A stretch of 64,000 nt of DNA from an uncultured Fidelibacterota bacterium. GTDB taxonomy: Bacteria; Fidelibacterota; Marinisomatia; Marinisomatales; Marinisomataceae. The stretch spans positions 266,601-330,600 of the forward strand of contig CACNWW010000001.1 in the NCBI GenBank assembly GCA_902624275.1, written 5' to 3'. Positions 9,378 through 17,486 of the stretch are shown one piece after another. Positions within the stretch are counted from its first letter, which is position 1, and each line of letters begins with the position of its first letter. The position numbers and the translations under genes were made by a program. The notes beneath the pieces were generated by a model. That model had not been told where the DNA came from. It was given only the letters and a program-made list of their open reading frames with translations, and searched no databases.

Positions 9378-10625
9378 TTATATATTACCTTTGTCAAAGG
9401 AAAAATCAAAAAATTTATAGACGTATTTTGCAATGTAATGGCTTCCAAATATAACTTTGGGGCCATCAAATTGTTCATTTTTTAGCAAACTTAGGGCATC
9501 ATTTAAGTTTTCTATAAATTGGTATTTATTTAAGCTTTTTTCAGATTTAATATCATCTTTTGATAGAATATCTTTAGATGAAATGCTTGATATGATTAAT
9601 TCTTCAAAATCGTTCTCAAACGAGCTAATAATTTCTGGTCTTATTTTGTCATTTTTTATAACAACCAGTCCTATTGGTTTTTGATTATATATGTGAAACA
9701 AGTCTGAAGTTAGTATATTCATGCCCGAGCTATTGTGTGCTACGTCATAAAATATATCTTCTTCCATTTGTTGCATTCTTCCTGGCCAGAACCATTTATC
9801 CAAACCAGCTTGAATTTGATCGTGGTTAATATCTTTAAATTCACTTTTAATTGTTTCAATAGCCAATACTGCATTTTCTGCTTGGAACGATCCAGCTTGA
9901 GGTAAGATATAGCTTGAATCATTATATTTAAAATCAAGTGTATTAGTTTTATGATTAGAGATTTTGATCAGATCTTTGTTAATATAATTTGTTCTGGTAT
10001 TCTGCTTTGTTGAAAATTGATCAATAACTTCAACTATATTACTACTAGTGTTAATTGTTGTATTAGGAGTGGCATTTTTTATTATACCGCATTTTTCTGC
10101 AGTTATTTCTTCAACTGTTTCTCCCAAAAGATGTGTGTGATCAAAGTCAATTTCGGTAATAATAGTGTGAATAGGCGATAAAACATTTGTTGAATCCAGT
10201 CTTCCACCAAGCCCAGTTTCTACTATCGCAATATCAATCTCGTTTTTTTTAAAATAGTCAAATGCCATCGCAGTGGTGGCCTCAAAAAATGTAATTGAAT
10301 GTCTTTCAAAAAAATCTCTATTCATCTTGGTAAAATTTATTATGTCAGTGTTGCTAATTGGTACTCCATTAATTCTAATTCTTTCATTAAAATTAATAAG
10401 GTGAGGGGATGTATAAAGTCCAACCTTTTGTCCAGCATTTTCCAAGATTTTTGCAATTATAGATGCAGTAGATCCCTTACCGTTGGTTCCAGCTAAATGA
10501 ATTGCATCAAATTCATTATGAGGGTTGTTGCACTCGAGAAGAATTTTATTAATATTTTCTAAACCTAGCTTTATTCCTCTATTATGCAGTTGGTATAGAT
10601 ATTCTAACGTAGAATCAATCATCAT
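9378..10625 (-). CDS. folC: Bifunctional dihydrofolate synthase / folylpolyglutamate synthase
   Basis: Mur-ligase-type ATP-dependent enzyme, 415 aa. It joins glutamate to dihydropteroate and extends folate polyglutamate tails. It has the family P-loop HLAGTNGKGSTASI (about 43-56), the YTSPHL motif, the ETGLGGRLDSTNV loop, FDHTHLLG and the C-terminal DVAHN segment. It lies head to tail with the amidase gene with no gap and encodes two adjacent Met codons. Folates made here also feed the PurN and PurH formyl transfers encoded in the purine operon of this window. Confidence 0.93.
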   Translation of the reverse strand: MMIDSTLEYLYQLHNRGIKLGLENINKILLECNNPHNEFDAIHLAGTNGKGSTASIIAKILENAGQKVGLYTSPHLINFNERIRINGVPISNTDIINFTKMNRDFFERHSITFFEATTAMAFDYFKKNEIDIAIVETGLGGRLDSTNVLSPIHTIITEIDFDHTHLLGETVEEITAEKCGIIKNATPNTTINTSSNIVEVIDQFSTKQNTRTNYINKDLIKISNHKTNTLDFKYNDSSYILPQAGSFQAENAVLAIETIKSEFKDINHDQIQAGLDKWFWPGRMQQMEEDIFYDVAHNSSGMNILTSDLFHIYNQKPIGLVVIKNDKIRPEIISSFENDFEELIISSISSKDILSKDDIKSEKSLNKYQFIENLNDALSLLKNEQFDGPKVIFGSHYIAKYVYKFFDFSFDKGNI

Positions 10626-11777
10626 TTATAAAGTTTTTTGGTACTGTTCCACAGCTCTATATATTGCTGTAGCTAATAGATCTCTATATTGATGGCTTCG
10701 TAACTTCTTTTCTTCGGTAGGATTAGAGATAAATCCTAGCTCTACTAAAACATTTGGCATTGATGCTCCCATAAGCACATAAAACCCTGCCTGTTTAACT
10801 CCTCGGTCCTTGCTTTGTACTCTTTTTTTAATTTCTTTTTGGACCATCGATGCAAACTGTTCACTTTTAGATGCAAATGCACTTTGAGCGATTGTTGCTT
10901 GAATTAAATCTTCATTTGTTAATTTTTTGCCAGTTGTGCCCTCTAGCTCTAATACTGCATTTTCTCTAGCAGCCACTCGAACTGCTGCTTCATTTTTATT
11001 TGGACCAATTAAAAAAGTTTCAAACCCACTCGCTCTTCTATCTTCTGCGGCATTCGTGTGAATGCTTATAAATAAATTACCATTACTTTCATTTGCAATC
11101 TTTGTTCTTTCACTTAATCGTAAAAAAACATCTTCATCTCTTGTCATGATTATTTTCACATTCATATTTTTGGATAACTTCTTTTCAAGCCTCTTTGCAA
11201 CATCAAGGGCGATATCTTTTTCTTTGGTGCCTCTATAACCAACAGCGCCAGGATCTTTGCCTCCATGACCTGCATCTATGACAATAGTTTTAAATTCCCA
11301 TTTTTCCTTTTCGCTACGAAGATCGACAGTTTTAATAGTTTTTTTTAATCCAGAGATTGATGTGAGTCTAATTTCATCATTTGTGTATTTTATTGACGAT
11401 GAGATAGATAAATTTTGAATGATTCCAAAGAATGATTCGGTCGGCAAATAATAAATACCGTTTTTATTTACAACTTCTGAAGAAAGCTGGAAAAGGTTAT
11501 CTTCAATTTCAATAAATGTAATTTGGTTGCTAATTTTTATTTTCTTGTTGTCAACATAGAAAACAACTTTTTGTGTTTTATTGTTTATAAACTTTTTTGA
11601 ATTAGTTATTTGAATAAAATCATTTACTGAAAAAAAATTTTTATTTTGAATTGTATTCACTTCTCCAACGAGTACATTATTTTCAAAAACTTTTATCTTG
11701 GATTCGGTTTTTGCACATAAATGCGAAAGTAAAAAAATAATAGAAAAAAGTTGGAAGTATGTTCTTAATGATTTCAC
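10626..11777 (-). CDS. N-acetylmuramoyl-L-alanine amidase (Amidase_3) with N-terminal stalk domain
   Basis: Exported peptidoglycan amidase, 383 aa. A signal peptide (about residues 1-25, ending near LCAKTES) comes first. A copper-amine-oxidase-like stalk domain (about 28-135) follows, then the zinc amidase domain. The catalytic motifs are IDAGHGGKDPGAVG (first His ligand), the Glu in GTKEKDIAL, SIHTNA (second His) and VELGFISNPTE (catalytic Glu). It cleaves the bond between muramic acid and the stem peptide, usually for daughter-cell separation. The M23-family proteins at 19389 and 20155 are candidate partners, but no linkage is shown. Confidence 0.92.
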   Translation of the reverse strand: MKSLRTYFQLFSIIFLLSHLCAKTESKIKVFENNVLVGEVNTIQNKNFFSVNDFIQITNSKKFINNKTQKVVFYVDNKKIKISNQITFIEIEDNLFQLSSEVVNKNGIYYLPTESFFGIIQNLSISSSIKYTNDEIRLTSISGLKKTIKTVDLRSEKEKWEFKTIVIDAGHGGKDPGAVGYRGTKEKDIALDVAKRLEKKLSKNMNVKIIMTRDEDVFLRLSERTKIANESNGNLFISIHTNAAEDRRASGFETFLIGPNKNEAAVRVAARENAVLELEGTTGKKLTNEDLIQATIAQSAFASKSEQFASMVQKEIKKRVQSKDRGVKQAGFYVLMGASMPNVLVELGFISNPTEEKKLRSHQYRDLLATAIYRAVEQYQKTL

Positions 11778-11803
11778 TATTTAAATTATTATAAAAATAA
11801 TAT

Positions 11804-11831
11804 AAAAGGGCCCAAATATTTGAGCCCTTTT
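11804..11831 (-). terminator. Intrinsic terminator after the small membrane-protein pair
   Basis: A near-perfect inverted repeat, AAAAGGGC...GCCCTTTT, with an inner CAAAT/ATTTG arm. On the minus strand the one imperfect position becomes a G-U wobble and the stem is followed by T-rich sequence. It therefore ends the transcript of the 70-aa gene and isolates that unit from the amidase-folC-rho run. It lies in the gap between the two genes. Confidence 0.8.
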
Positions 11832-11860
11832 TATATCAATCAATATGGTGAAAAACTATA

Positions 11861-12073
11861 TTATTTTTTCATCCACATTGCAACAATCATAACTGCTACT
11901 AAACCTGCAACTCCGCCATCTCCAATTGCGCTTACTGCATTACCAATACCCGCAATAACACCAAAGATATCATCATAAAGTATACCAATAATAGTACCAG
12001 CAACAATCAAGTTCATTAGTAGGCCTGTTGTCATACCTAAAAAATCATTGATTTGTTTAATCACATTTTTCAT
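11861..12073 (-). CDS. Small two-helix membrane protein, 70 aa, paralogue of the upstream 68-aa protein
   Basis: No known family recognised. Two hydrophobic helices (about residues 15-34 and 54-68) flank a short acidic, glycine-rich linker and the protein ends in a basic KK. It aligns with the 68-aa neighbour over GIL-aromatic-D, then a G-rich linker, then GG-hydrophobic-x-GL. The two look like a tandem duplication. A very strong ribosome site (AAGGAG, 8 bases from ATG) suggests high expression. Holin-like, pilin-like or envelope-structural roles are all possible from size and topology. Nothing in the sequence decides between them. Confidence 0.7.
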   Translation of the reverse strand: MKNVIKQINDFLGMTTGLLMNLIVAGTIIGILYDDIFGVIAGIGNAVSAIGDGGVAGLVAVMIVAMWMKK

Positions 12074-12096
12074 TGTGTTTTCTCCTTCGAGCTTTT

Positions 12097-12121
12097 AGAG
12101 CTCCCCGTGCTGGGGAGCTCT
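12097..12121 (-). promoter_or_regulatory. GC-rich intercistronic hairpin between the two small membrane-protein genes
   Basis: A perfect 10-bp stem (AGAGCTCCCC / GGGGAGCTCT) with a 5-base loop lies between the 68-aa and 70-aa genes, just upstream of the AAGGAG site of the second. There is no T run after it in either direction, so it is unlikely to be a simple terminator. It more likely sets mRNA stability or the ratio of the two products. Confidence 0.6.
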
Positions 12122-12143
12122 ATTAATTAGTAAATACTTATCT

Positions 12144-12350
12144 TTAAAGTAGTGATAAAAATACTACCAGAACTAGAAGTCCTGTTAGTCCACCACTAAG
12201 AAAAGTATCTACAAAACCCATTATACCACCTAATGCATCAACTGGAGTATCGAAAAGAATACCTGCAAAAACAAAAAAGATAATTGCAGCTTTTACAACA
12301 CTTGTTAAACCAGCTAAAGCGTTACTTAACATTGAATCCCATGAAGCCAT
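12144..12350 (-). CDS. Small two-helix membrane protein, 68 aa
   Basis: No known family recognised. The protein has a short amphipathic N-terminus (MASWDSMLSNALAGLTS), a first hydrophobic helix (about 19-36), the GILFDTPVDALGG acidic turn and a glycine-rich segment leading to a second helix (about 52-68) at the extreme C-terminus. It resembles the 70-aa protein encoded just downstream. The ribosome site is a full AAGGAGG 6 bases before the ATG. It is the first gene after a promoter and terminator-containing leader (12383-12520), so its expression is probably strong or conditionally controlled. Confidence 0.7.
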   Translation of the reverse strand: MASWDSMLSNALAGLTSVVKAAIIFFVFAGILFDTPVDALGGIMGFVDTFLSGGLTGLLVLVVFLSLL

Positions 12351-12382
12351 GTTATTCCTCCTTGATTAGTTAATAACTAGTT

Positions 12383-12424
12383 AAAAAAAAGGCAAAAACT
12401 CTATAAACTTATAGTTTTTTTGCC
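12383..12424 (-). terminator. Strong intrinsic terminator inside the leader of the small membrane-protein unit
   Basis: On the minus strand a long stem (GGCAAAAA paired with TTTTTGCC, then CTATA/TATAG) is followed by eight T residues. No annotated minus-strand gene lies between it and the promoter at 12492-12520. It must therefore end a short leader or a small RNA and is placed to attenuate the downstream genes. Confidence 0.75.
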
Positions 12425-12485
12425 CCCATCATTAATCATGTCAATATGATTAAATTTTCTTAAAAGTTGCCAGAAATTCATCTTA
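12383..12485 (-). ncRNA. Predicted ~100-nt leader RNA or small RNA with a tiny ORF
   Basis: A transcript started by the promoter at 12492-12520 would begin near 12485 and end at the terminator at 12383-12424. It contains an 8-bp hairpin (TTAATCAT/ATGATTAA, 12432-12453). It also holds a 26-codon ORF at 12401-12481 (MNFWQLLRKFNHIDM...) whose ATG is about 4 bases from the predicted start and whose stop lies inside the terminator stem. It may be an attenuator leader for the two membrane-protein genes or an independent small RNA. It matches no RNA family I know. Confidence 0.5.
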
Positions 12486-12491
12486 TTTATA

Positions 12492-12520
12492 ATTATAGTC
12501 TCTTTTTTTGGGGTAATCAA
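12492..12520 (-). promoter_or_regulatory. Sigma-70-type promoter for the leader and small membrane-protein genes
   Basis: On the minus strand, TTGATT (-35) and TATAAT (-10) are separated by exactly 17 bases, close to the housekeeping consensus. The predicted start is near 12485. Enolase is divergently transcribed from 12644, so this promoter serves only the leftward unit. Confidence 0.7.
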
Positions 12521-12643
12521 CCTTTTTTAAACATTCTCTACTAAATAAATAATACGCAATTACTAATTATTTTATATGATTTGAGTATTAATAATGTTTA
12601 ATTCTATTATTTCATATGAAAATTATAGACATTAACTTTTTTC

Positions 12644-13927
12644 ATGGAAAAATCACTCAAACCAATAATCGAGAAAGTTCATGCTAGAGAGATTTTAGAC
12701 TCTAGAGGATTTCCAACAATCGAAGTAGAAATTACAGCATCAGGCTATAAAAGTATATCGGCTGTTCCTTCTGGAGCATCAACAGGAGAATTTGAAGCTC
12801 TTGAATTAAGAGATGAAGATACCAAAAGATTTCAAGGTAGAGGTGTTTTAAAAGCTGTTAATAACGTAATTAATAGTTTTGGCCCTTCATTGATTGGAAA
12901 AGATGCAAGCAACCAAAAAGAAATTGATGATTTGCTAATTAATATAGACGGAACTTCAAACAAGAGTACATTTGGAGCAAACGCAAGCCTAGGAATATCA
13001 ATGGCTTGTTCTGTCGTTAGTGCTGCTTTCTATAATAAACCACTATATAGCTATTTAAACCCTAACAGTAATATAATGCCTGTACCTATGATTAACGTCC
13101 TTAATGGCGGAATGCATGCTGATCAAGGTTCTGACTTACAAGAAATCATGTTATTCCCTCATGGTGCACAAAACTTTAAACACTGTATTCAAATCGGGTC
13201 TGAAGTATTTCACTGTTTGAAAAAAGAGCTAAAGAAACAAGGGTTAGGAATAACCGTAGGAGATGAAGGTGGATTTGCTCCGGCTTTACATTCCAACGAT
13301 CATGCAATTGAACTACTTCTAAATTCTATTGAAAAAGCTGGGTTTATAGTCGGGAAAGATATCTCTTTAGCTTTAGATGTAGCTGCCTCCAGTTTTTACA
13401 AAGATAATAAATATCATTTAAAGGTTGATGGAAGTGTTTTAGATACAGATGGAATGATTAGTTTTTACGAAGATTTAATTAAAAAATATCCTATTGTTTC
13501 GATTGAAGATGGTTTAGATGAAAATGATTGGGAAGGGTGGAATAAAATGAATCAGGCGCTTGGTTCAAAAATTCAAATTGTAGGAGATGATTTAACTGTT
13601 ACCAACTCAAAAAAACTACAAAGAGCAATTGAACAAGAATCAATGAATTCAATATTAATTAAATTAAATCAAATCGGTACTGTTTCAGAAACTATCGAAG
13701 CCATAGAGCTAGCCAAATCAAACAATATGAACTACGTCATTTCACACAGATCTGGTGAAACTGAAGATACTTTTATATCAGATCTTTCAGTTGCGATGGG
13801 GGGCGGACAAATTAAAACAGGTTCAGTATGTCGTTCTGACAGAACAGCAAAATACAATCGTCTTCTAAGAATTGAAGAACAAATCGAAAATCCAAGTCTG
13901 TGTAATAATTTAAGTTTTATCAAATGA
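12644..13927 (+). CDS. eno: Enolase (phosphopyruvate hydratase)
   Basis: Glycolytic interconversion of 2-phosphoglycerate and phosphoenolpyruvate, 427 aa. Clear motifs are VHAREILDSRGFPTIEV at the N-terminus, the SGASTGEFEALELRD loop, GDEGGFAP (catalytic Glu), SIEDGLDENDWEGW (Mg ligands), the catalytic Lys in ILIKLNQIGT and SHRSGETEDTFI. The ATG follows a T-rich stretch with no obvious Shine-Dalgarno. The stop overlaps the start of ftsB by 4 bases (ATGA). Confidence 0.97.
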   Translation: MEKSLKPIIEKVHAREILDSRGFPTIEVEITASGYKSISAVPSGASTGEFEALELRDEDTKRFQGRGVLKAVNNVINSFGPSLIGKDASNQKEIDDLLINIDGTSNKSTFGANASLGISMACSVVSAAFYNKPLYSYLNPNSNIMPVPMINVLNGGMHADQGSDLQEIMLFPHGAQNFKHCIQIGSEVFHCLKKELKKQGLGITVGDEGGFAPALHSNDHAIELLLNSIEKAGFIVGKDISLALDVAASSFYKDNKYHLKVDGSVLDTDGMISFYEDLIKKYPIVSIEDGLDENDWEGWNKMNQALGSKIQIVGDDLTVTNSKKLQRAIEQESMNSILIKLNQIGTVSETIEAIELAKSNNMNYVISHRSGETEDTFISDLSVAMGGGQIKTGSVCRSDRTAKYNRLLRIEEQIENPSLCNNLSFIK

Positions 13928-14217
13928 AATCATTCTTATCAATAACAAATATTTTAATGGTCACAGTTATTGTTGGCTGCATATCTCTACTTCTATTTAG
14001 TGACAGGGGGCTCATTAATTTATGGTCTTTAAAAAAAGAAAAGTTAGAGATTCAAAATGAAATCAATGATTTAAGAAATCAAATTGCTTTGCTTGAAAAA
14101 GAAGAAGAGAAGCTAAAATTTGACGAAAAGTACATTGAAAAAATTGCTCGTGAAAAATTTAAAATGGTTAAACCTGGAGAGAGAGTTTTTAAAGTAAACG
14201 ACGAGGAATCTAACTAA
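13924..14217 (+). CDS. Septum formation initiator, FtsB/DivIC family
   Basis: 97-aa single-pass membrane protein. A short cytoplasmic tail, one membrane helix (about 8-26) and a coiled coil (about 36-70, rich in Lys/Glu/Leu heptads) precede the typical DEKYIEKIAREKFKMVKPGERVF segment of FtsB/DivIC. It should act with FtsL and FtsQ in the divisome. Coupling to eno through ATGA is a common arrangement for this family. Its 3' end overlaps convergent recO by 8 bases. Confidence 0.88.
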   Translation: MKSFLSITNILMVTVIVGCISLLLFSDRGLINLWSLKKEKLEIQNEINDLRNQIALLEKEEEKLKFDEKYIEKIAREKFKMVKPGERVFKVNDEESN

Positions 14218-14884
14218 ACAAATCTTTTGCGACTTTAAAAGACTTTACATCTGGAAAGTGGTATCTAACTAACTCTGACATAAATCTGGTCATTATTAAT
14301 TTTTCATATTTCGGATTTTTTTCTGATTCATGCATTTCGTTAAGATTTAAGTCGAATATTAAATTCAGGTCATTTAATATATTTGAATTTTTTTGCTGAA
14401 AACGCAGTATTATTGGATGTTTTTTTGCATTGAGTATGTTGTATCCACTGTTTTTGAGGAAATGTAATATAAAATAATAAAAAGCATTATTTAAATTGCT
14501 ACTGTTTGAGTCAAAATAGCTCATTACCTGCTTTAAGATATCGTATGTCTCAATATCTGAAATCTCTTCATCATAACTTTTATCAATTATTTCTAACATT
14601 GATGTGCATAGTACTGTTTTTTTTAAGTCTTTACATATATTCTCCCAGTCTTCTACTAGTTTTACACTATAAACTGGATGTATCTGTTTTTTGGGATGGT
14701 GTGAATAGTCAATCTCAACCTCATTAAGCTGTTGATATATTGCTTTACTAGGAGATTTTTGTCTCATTGCTGCTTTTACAATATATGTGGACTTACCCTT
14801 CTCTCGAGTAAACAGCCTAATTATTAGGCTTGATTCCTTGAAAATCGTTGTTTTTAGTACAAATGCATGGGTTTTTATTTTCAT
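14210..14884 (-). CDS. recO: DNA repair protein RecO
   Basis: RecF-pathway mediator that anneals single strands and helps load RecA, 224 aa. The N-terminal OB fold reads KTHAFVLKTTIFKESSLIIRLFTREKGKSTYIVKAAMRQKS in two parts (residues 4-44). The C-terminal part is helical (about 80-220). The four-cysteine zinc finger found in some RecO proteins is not present. It lies directly after the SMP-30-like gene with a 4-base overlap and converges on ftsB. Confidence 0.88.
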   Translation of the reverse strand: MKIKTHAFVLKTTIFKESSLIIRLFTREKGKSTYIVKAAMRQKSPSKAIYQQLNEVEIDYSHHPKKQIHPVYSVKLVEDWENICKDLKKTVLCTSMLEIIDKSYDEEISDIETYDILKQVMSYFDSNSSNLNNAFYYFILHFLKNSGYNILNAKKHPIILRFQQKNSNILNDLNLIFDLNLNEMHESEKNPKYEKLIMTRFMSELVRYHFPDVKSFKVAKDLFS

Positions 14885-15891
14885 TTTGGAACTTCTATTT
14901 TACCCCAACCTGCATGTGTTAAACTCCCAAAATATAAATCGTTTTCATATTGCTTAACGCTCGTAATTGGAGAGTAGGCCTCTTCTGCTTTGTATTGTAG
15001 GTTGTGGACTACTTTACCACTCTCATCTATGCCAAGAACAAAAGAGTGATTAATTGGTTGTGGCTGCAATAATTCCGGAAGTCTTAAAACCATTTTTCTT
15101 AAAAACGGTTTATTGGATGATATTTCAACAAAGTCATTTCTTGGATTAAATAGTGCAACCCAAAAAATACCTTTTTCGTTTGAAGATATATTGTCAGGAA
15201 AACCTGGTAAGTTTTCTATAAAAATTTCCGAGCTTCCCGCTTTATCTCCTTTTAACCAATATTTTTGTATTCTATACATAAATGTTTCATTGACCAAAAC
15301 AAAGGATTCATCGGTACTAAGTGCTACGCCATTTGCGAAGTATAAGTCTTTTAATAGGGTTGTGGTTTTTTGAGTGATTGGATCATAGACCAATAATCTT
15401 CCATTAGGAGAATGTTCAAATAGCTCCAATCTATCACTGCCATACCCATACTTGCTTGATGCGTCTGAAAAATAGATTTTCCCGTCACTAGCGATGTCTA
15501 AATCATCTACAAACTTAAACGGTATACTGTCTGTGTCTGATTTAATCGAAAGAGATGTTGCTTTACCGCTCATATCAATTGAAAGAAGGCCTTGAATAGC
15601 ATCTGCAACGATTAAGTTATCTTCTAAATCAAATGCCATCCCAAGTGGTCTGCCCTCGGTATTAGAAAAAATTCCGTCACTGCTCATTATTATGCCGTTG
15701 TCATAGCCTACATAAATTTTATCATTTTTTAATACAATGTCTTCCGGACCGTTATAGCCATCGTTGGCCCAAAATATTTTTATGTCTTTTAATTTTTGAT
15801 TTAAAGAATATAAAGGGTCCATTCTACTATCTCTGGGACTTTCCCATGAGTTTAGTTCTATAGGAACTGGCCAGAGCAAAAGATAAAACAA
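14881..15891 (-). CDS. SMP-30/strictosidine-synthase-like beta-propeller protein, membrane-anchored
   Basis: Six-bladed beta-propeller of the SMP-30/gluconolactonase/strictosidine-synthase-like group, about 336 aa. It contains GPEDIVLKNDKIYVGYDNG, EGRPLGMAFDLEDNLIVAD, DDLDIASDGKIYFSDAS and NGVALSTDESFVLVNET, the usual blade motifs. It is probably a lactonase or esterase facing the periplasm. The only canonical start is TTG at 15891, which cuts a hydrophobic anchor. In frame upstream the sequence continues as IKALFYFALIC and is preceded by GAGGA, with ATT as the nearest candidate start. The true N-terminus is probably about 11 residues longer. Confidence 0.75.
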   Translation of the reverse strand: MFYLLLWPVPIELNSWESPRDSRMDPLYSLNQKLKDIKIFWANDGYNGPEDIVLKNDKIYVGYDNGIIMSSDGIFSNTEGRPLGMAFDLEDNLIVADAIQGLLSIDMSGKATSLSIKSDTDSIPFKFVDDLDIASDGKIYFSDASSKYGYGSDRLELFEHSPNGRLLVYDPITQKTTTLLKDLYFANGVALSTDESFVLVNETFMYRIQKYWLKGDKAGSSEIFIENLPGFPDNISSNEKGIFWVALFNPRNDFVEISSNKPFLRKMVLRLPELLQPQPINHSFVLGIDESGKVVHNLQYKAEEAYSPITSVKQYENDLYFGSLTHAGWGKIEVPK

Positions 15892-15969
15892 ACAAATTAA
15901 TGCAAAATAGAATAGCGCTTTAATAACTAAGCTTCCTCGATTGTTATTTTAATTTCTTCATAATCATAT

Positions 15970-17430
15970 CTAGTATGCTTTTGCAAAGACGACCAGGTGC
16001 TTAGCTGGTTTGTTGGAATAAATACATTTTTTTGTATCGTCGTTGACATCATCTACAATACAGCGGATTGTAGCTTTTGTTTCTTCTTTAATTTTTAGCT
16101 CTGTTTCGTCCGATCCATCCCAATATGCTTTGATAAATTGGTTGTCGTTTGACAGAGTTTCTGTAAAATCAGTAAACGAGTTTATAGTACATGTATTATC
16201 ATCCATAAAGGTTTTTGCATCATTAAAAAGACCGTCTTGAATATTTTGCAAAATAATAGGGATTTCTTCAATTTTATCTATTTGAACTTGATGTTTTTCC
16301 GAATTATCTCTTCGGCAAATAGTAACTTCCATATTTTCAAACTCTTTTAAGCCGATTTCTACTCTGATTGGCACGCCTTTAAGTTCCCACTTATTAAATT
16401 TAAAACCTGGGCTTTCATCAAGATTATCGATATGTGTTCTAATGTTCAGATGAGATAGTTTTCCTTCTACGTTGGTTACAAAGTTAGAAAATTCTTCAGA
16501 CTTTTCCTTTTTTGGGTTAATTGGAATAATAACAGCCTGTATAGGTGCGATTTTAGGAGGAATTTTTAACCCCTTATCATCGCCATGAACCATTATTAAT
16601 GCTCCGACCATCCTTGTGCTAACACCCCAGCTTGTAGCATAAACTGGGTGCTCTTTATTATCCTTGCTTTGAAATTTTACATCAAATGCAGATCCAAAAT
16701 TAGTACCAAGATAGTGAGACGTTCCTGCTTGTAGAGCTTTTTTATCTCTCATCATCGTCTCAATAGAGAAAGTTTCGTCTGCACCTGCAAATCTCTCAAG
16801 ATTAGATTTTCTACCTATAATTGTTGGTATTGCTAGATAATCTTCAAACAAAGTTCTATAGATTTCTACGATCTCTAGGGTTTCTTCCATAGCTTCTTCT
16901 TTGGTAGCATGTGCTGTATGACCTTCCTGCCATAAAAACTCAGATGTTCTTAAAAATAGTCTTGTGCGCATCTCCCAACGTACCACGTTTGCCCATTGAT
17001 TTACTTTTAATGGCAAATCTCTATATGATGTAATCCATTTCTTAAACATATGCCAAATAATTGTTTCTGATGTTGGTCTAACAATGATCTCTTCTTCGAG
17101 CTTGGATTCTGGATCAACTTTTAAAGATCCTTCTTCCGAAAAAAGCTTTGAGTGCGTTACAACTGCACATTCTTTAGCAAAACCTTCAACATGCTTTGCT
17201 TCTTTTTCTAAAAAACTTTTAGGAATGAATAGTGGAAAATATGCATTATCATGACCGCTGTCTTCAATCATTTTATTTAAGGAGTCCCTAATGTTTGTCC
17301 AGAGTGAAAAACCATAAGGTTTTACTACCATAGTTCCTTTAACTGGACCATAATCAGCTAAATCAGCGTCTAGTATAACATCTGTATACCATTTAGAAAA
17401 ATTTTCACTCTGTTTTGTAATTTTAGCCAT
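15970..17430 (-). CDS. proS: Prolyl-tRNA synthetase, archaeal/eukaryotic (type 3) form
   Basis: Class II aminoacyl-tRNA synthetase, 486 aa. Motif 2 (VVRWEMRTRLFLRTSEFLWQEGH) and motif 3 (TRMVGALIMVHGDDKGLKIPP) are clear. The anticodon-binding domain (about 285-385) and a C-terminal domain ending in a terminal Tyr (VVFAKAY) follow. The short form, without the editing insertion of the E. coli-type enzyme, marks the archaeal/eukaryote-like ProS found in scattered bacteria. It is transcribed leftward, divergent from mgtE. Confidence 0.95.
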   Translation of the reverse strand: MAKITKQSENFSKWYTDVILDADLADYGPVKGTMVVKPYGFSLWTNIRDSLNKMIEDSGHDNAYFPLFIPKSFLEKEAKHVEGFAKECAVVTHSKLFSEEGSLKVDPESKLEEEIIVRPTSETIIWHMFKKWITSYRDLPLKVNQWANVVRWEMRTRLFLRTSEFLWQEGHTAHATKEEAMEETLEIVEIYRTLFEDYLAIPTIIGRKSNLERFAGADETFSIETMMRDKKALQAGTSHYLGTNFGSAFDVKFQSKDNKEHPVYATSWGVSTRMVGALIMVHGDDKGLKIPPKIAPIQAVIIPINPKKEKSEEFSNFVTNVEGKLSHLNIRTHIDNLDESPGFKFNKWELKGVPIRVEIGLKEFENMEVTICRRDNSEKHQVQIDKIEEIPIILQNIQDGLFNDAKTFMDDNTCTINSFTDFTETLSNDNQFIKAYWDGSDETELKIKEETKATIRCIVDDVNDDTKKCIYSNKPAKHLVVFAKAY

Positions 17431-17486
17431 TTACTATCGCTTTAATATATTATAAAGTAGAGTTAATTTATAGAAAATCCAATACA

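Noticed and set aside
9377-9397. TTGACA and TATAAT near the folC end as a rho promoter
   Set aside because: The two elements are only 9 bases apart, too close for a sigma-70 promoter.
12383-12424. Terminator of enolase or of a plus-strand gene
   Set aside because: The T run follows the stem only on the minus strand, and no plus-strand gene ends before it.
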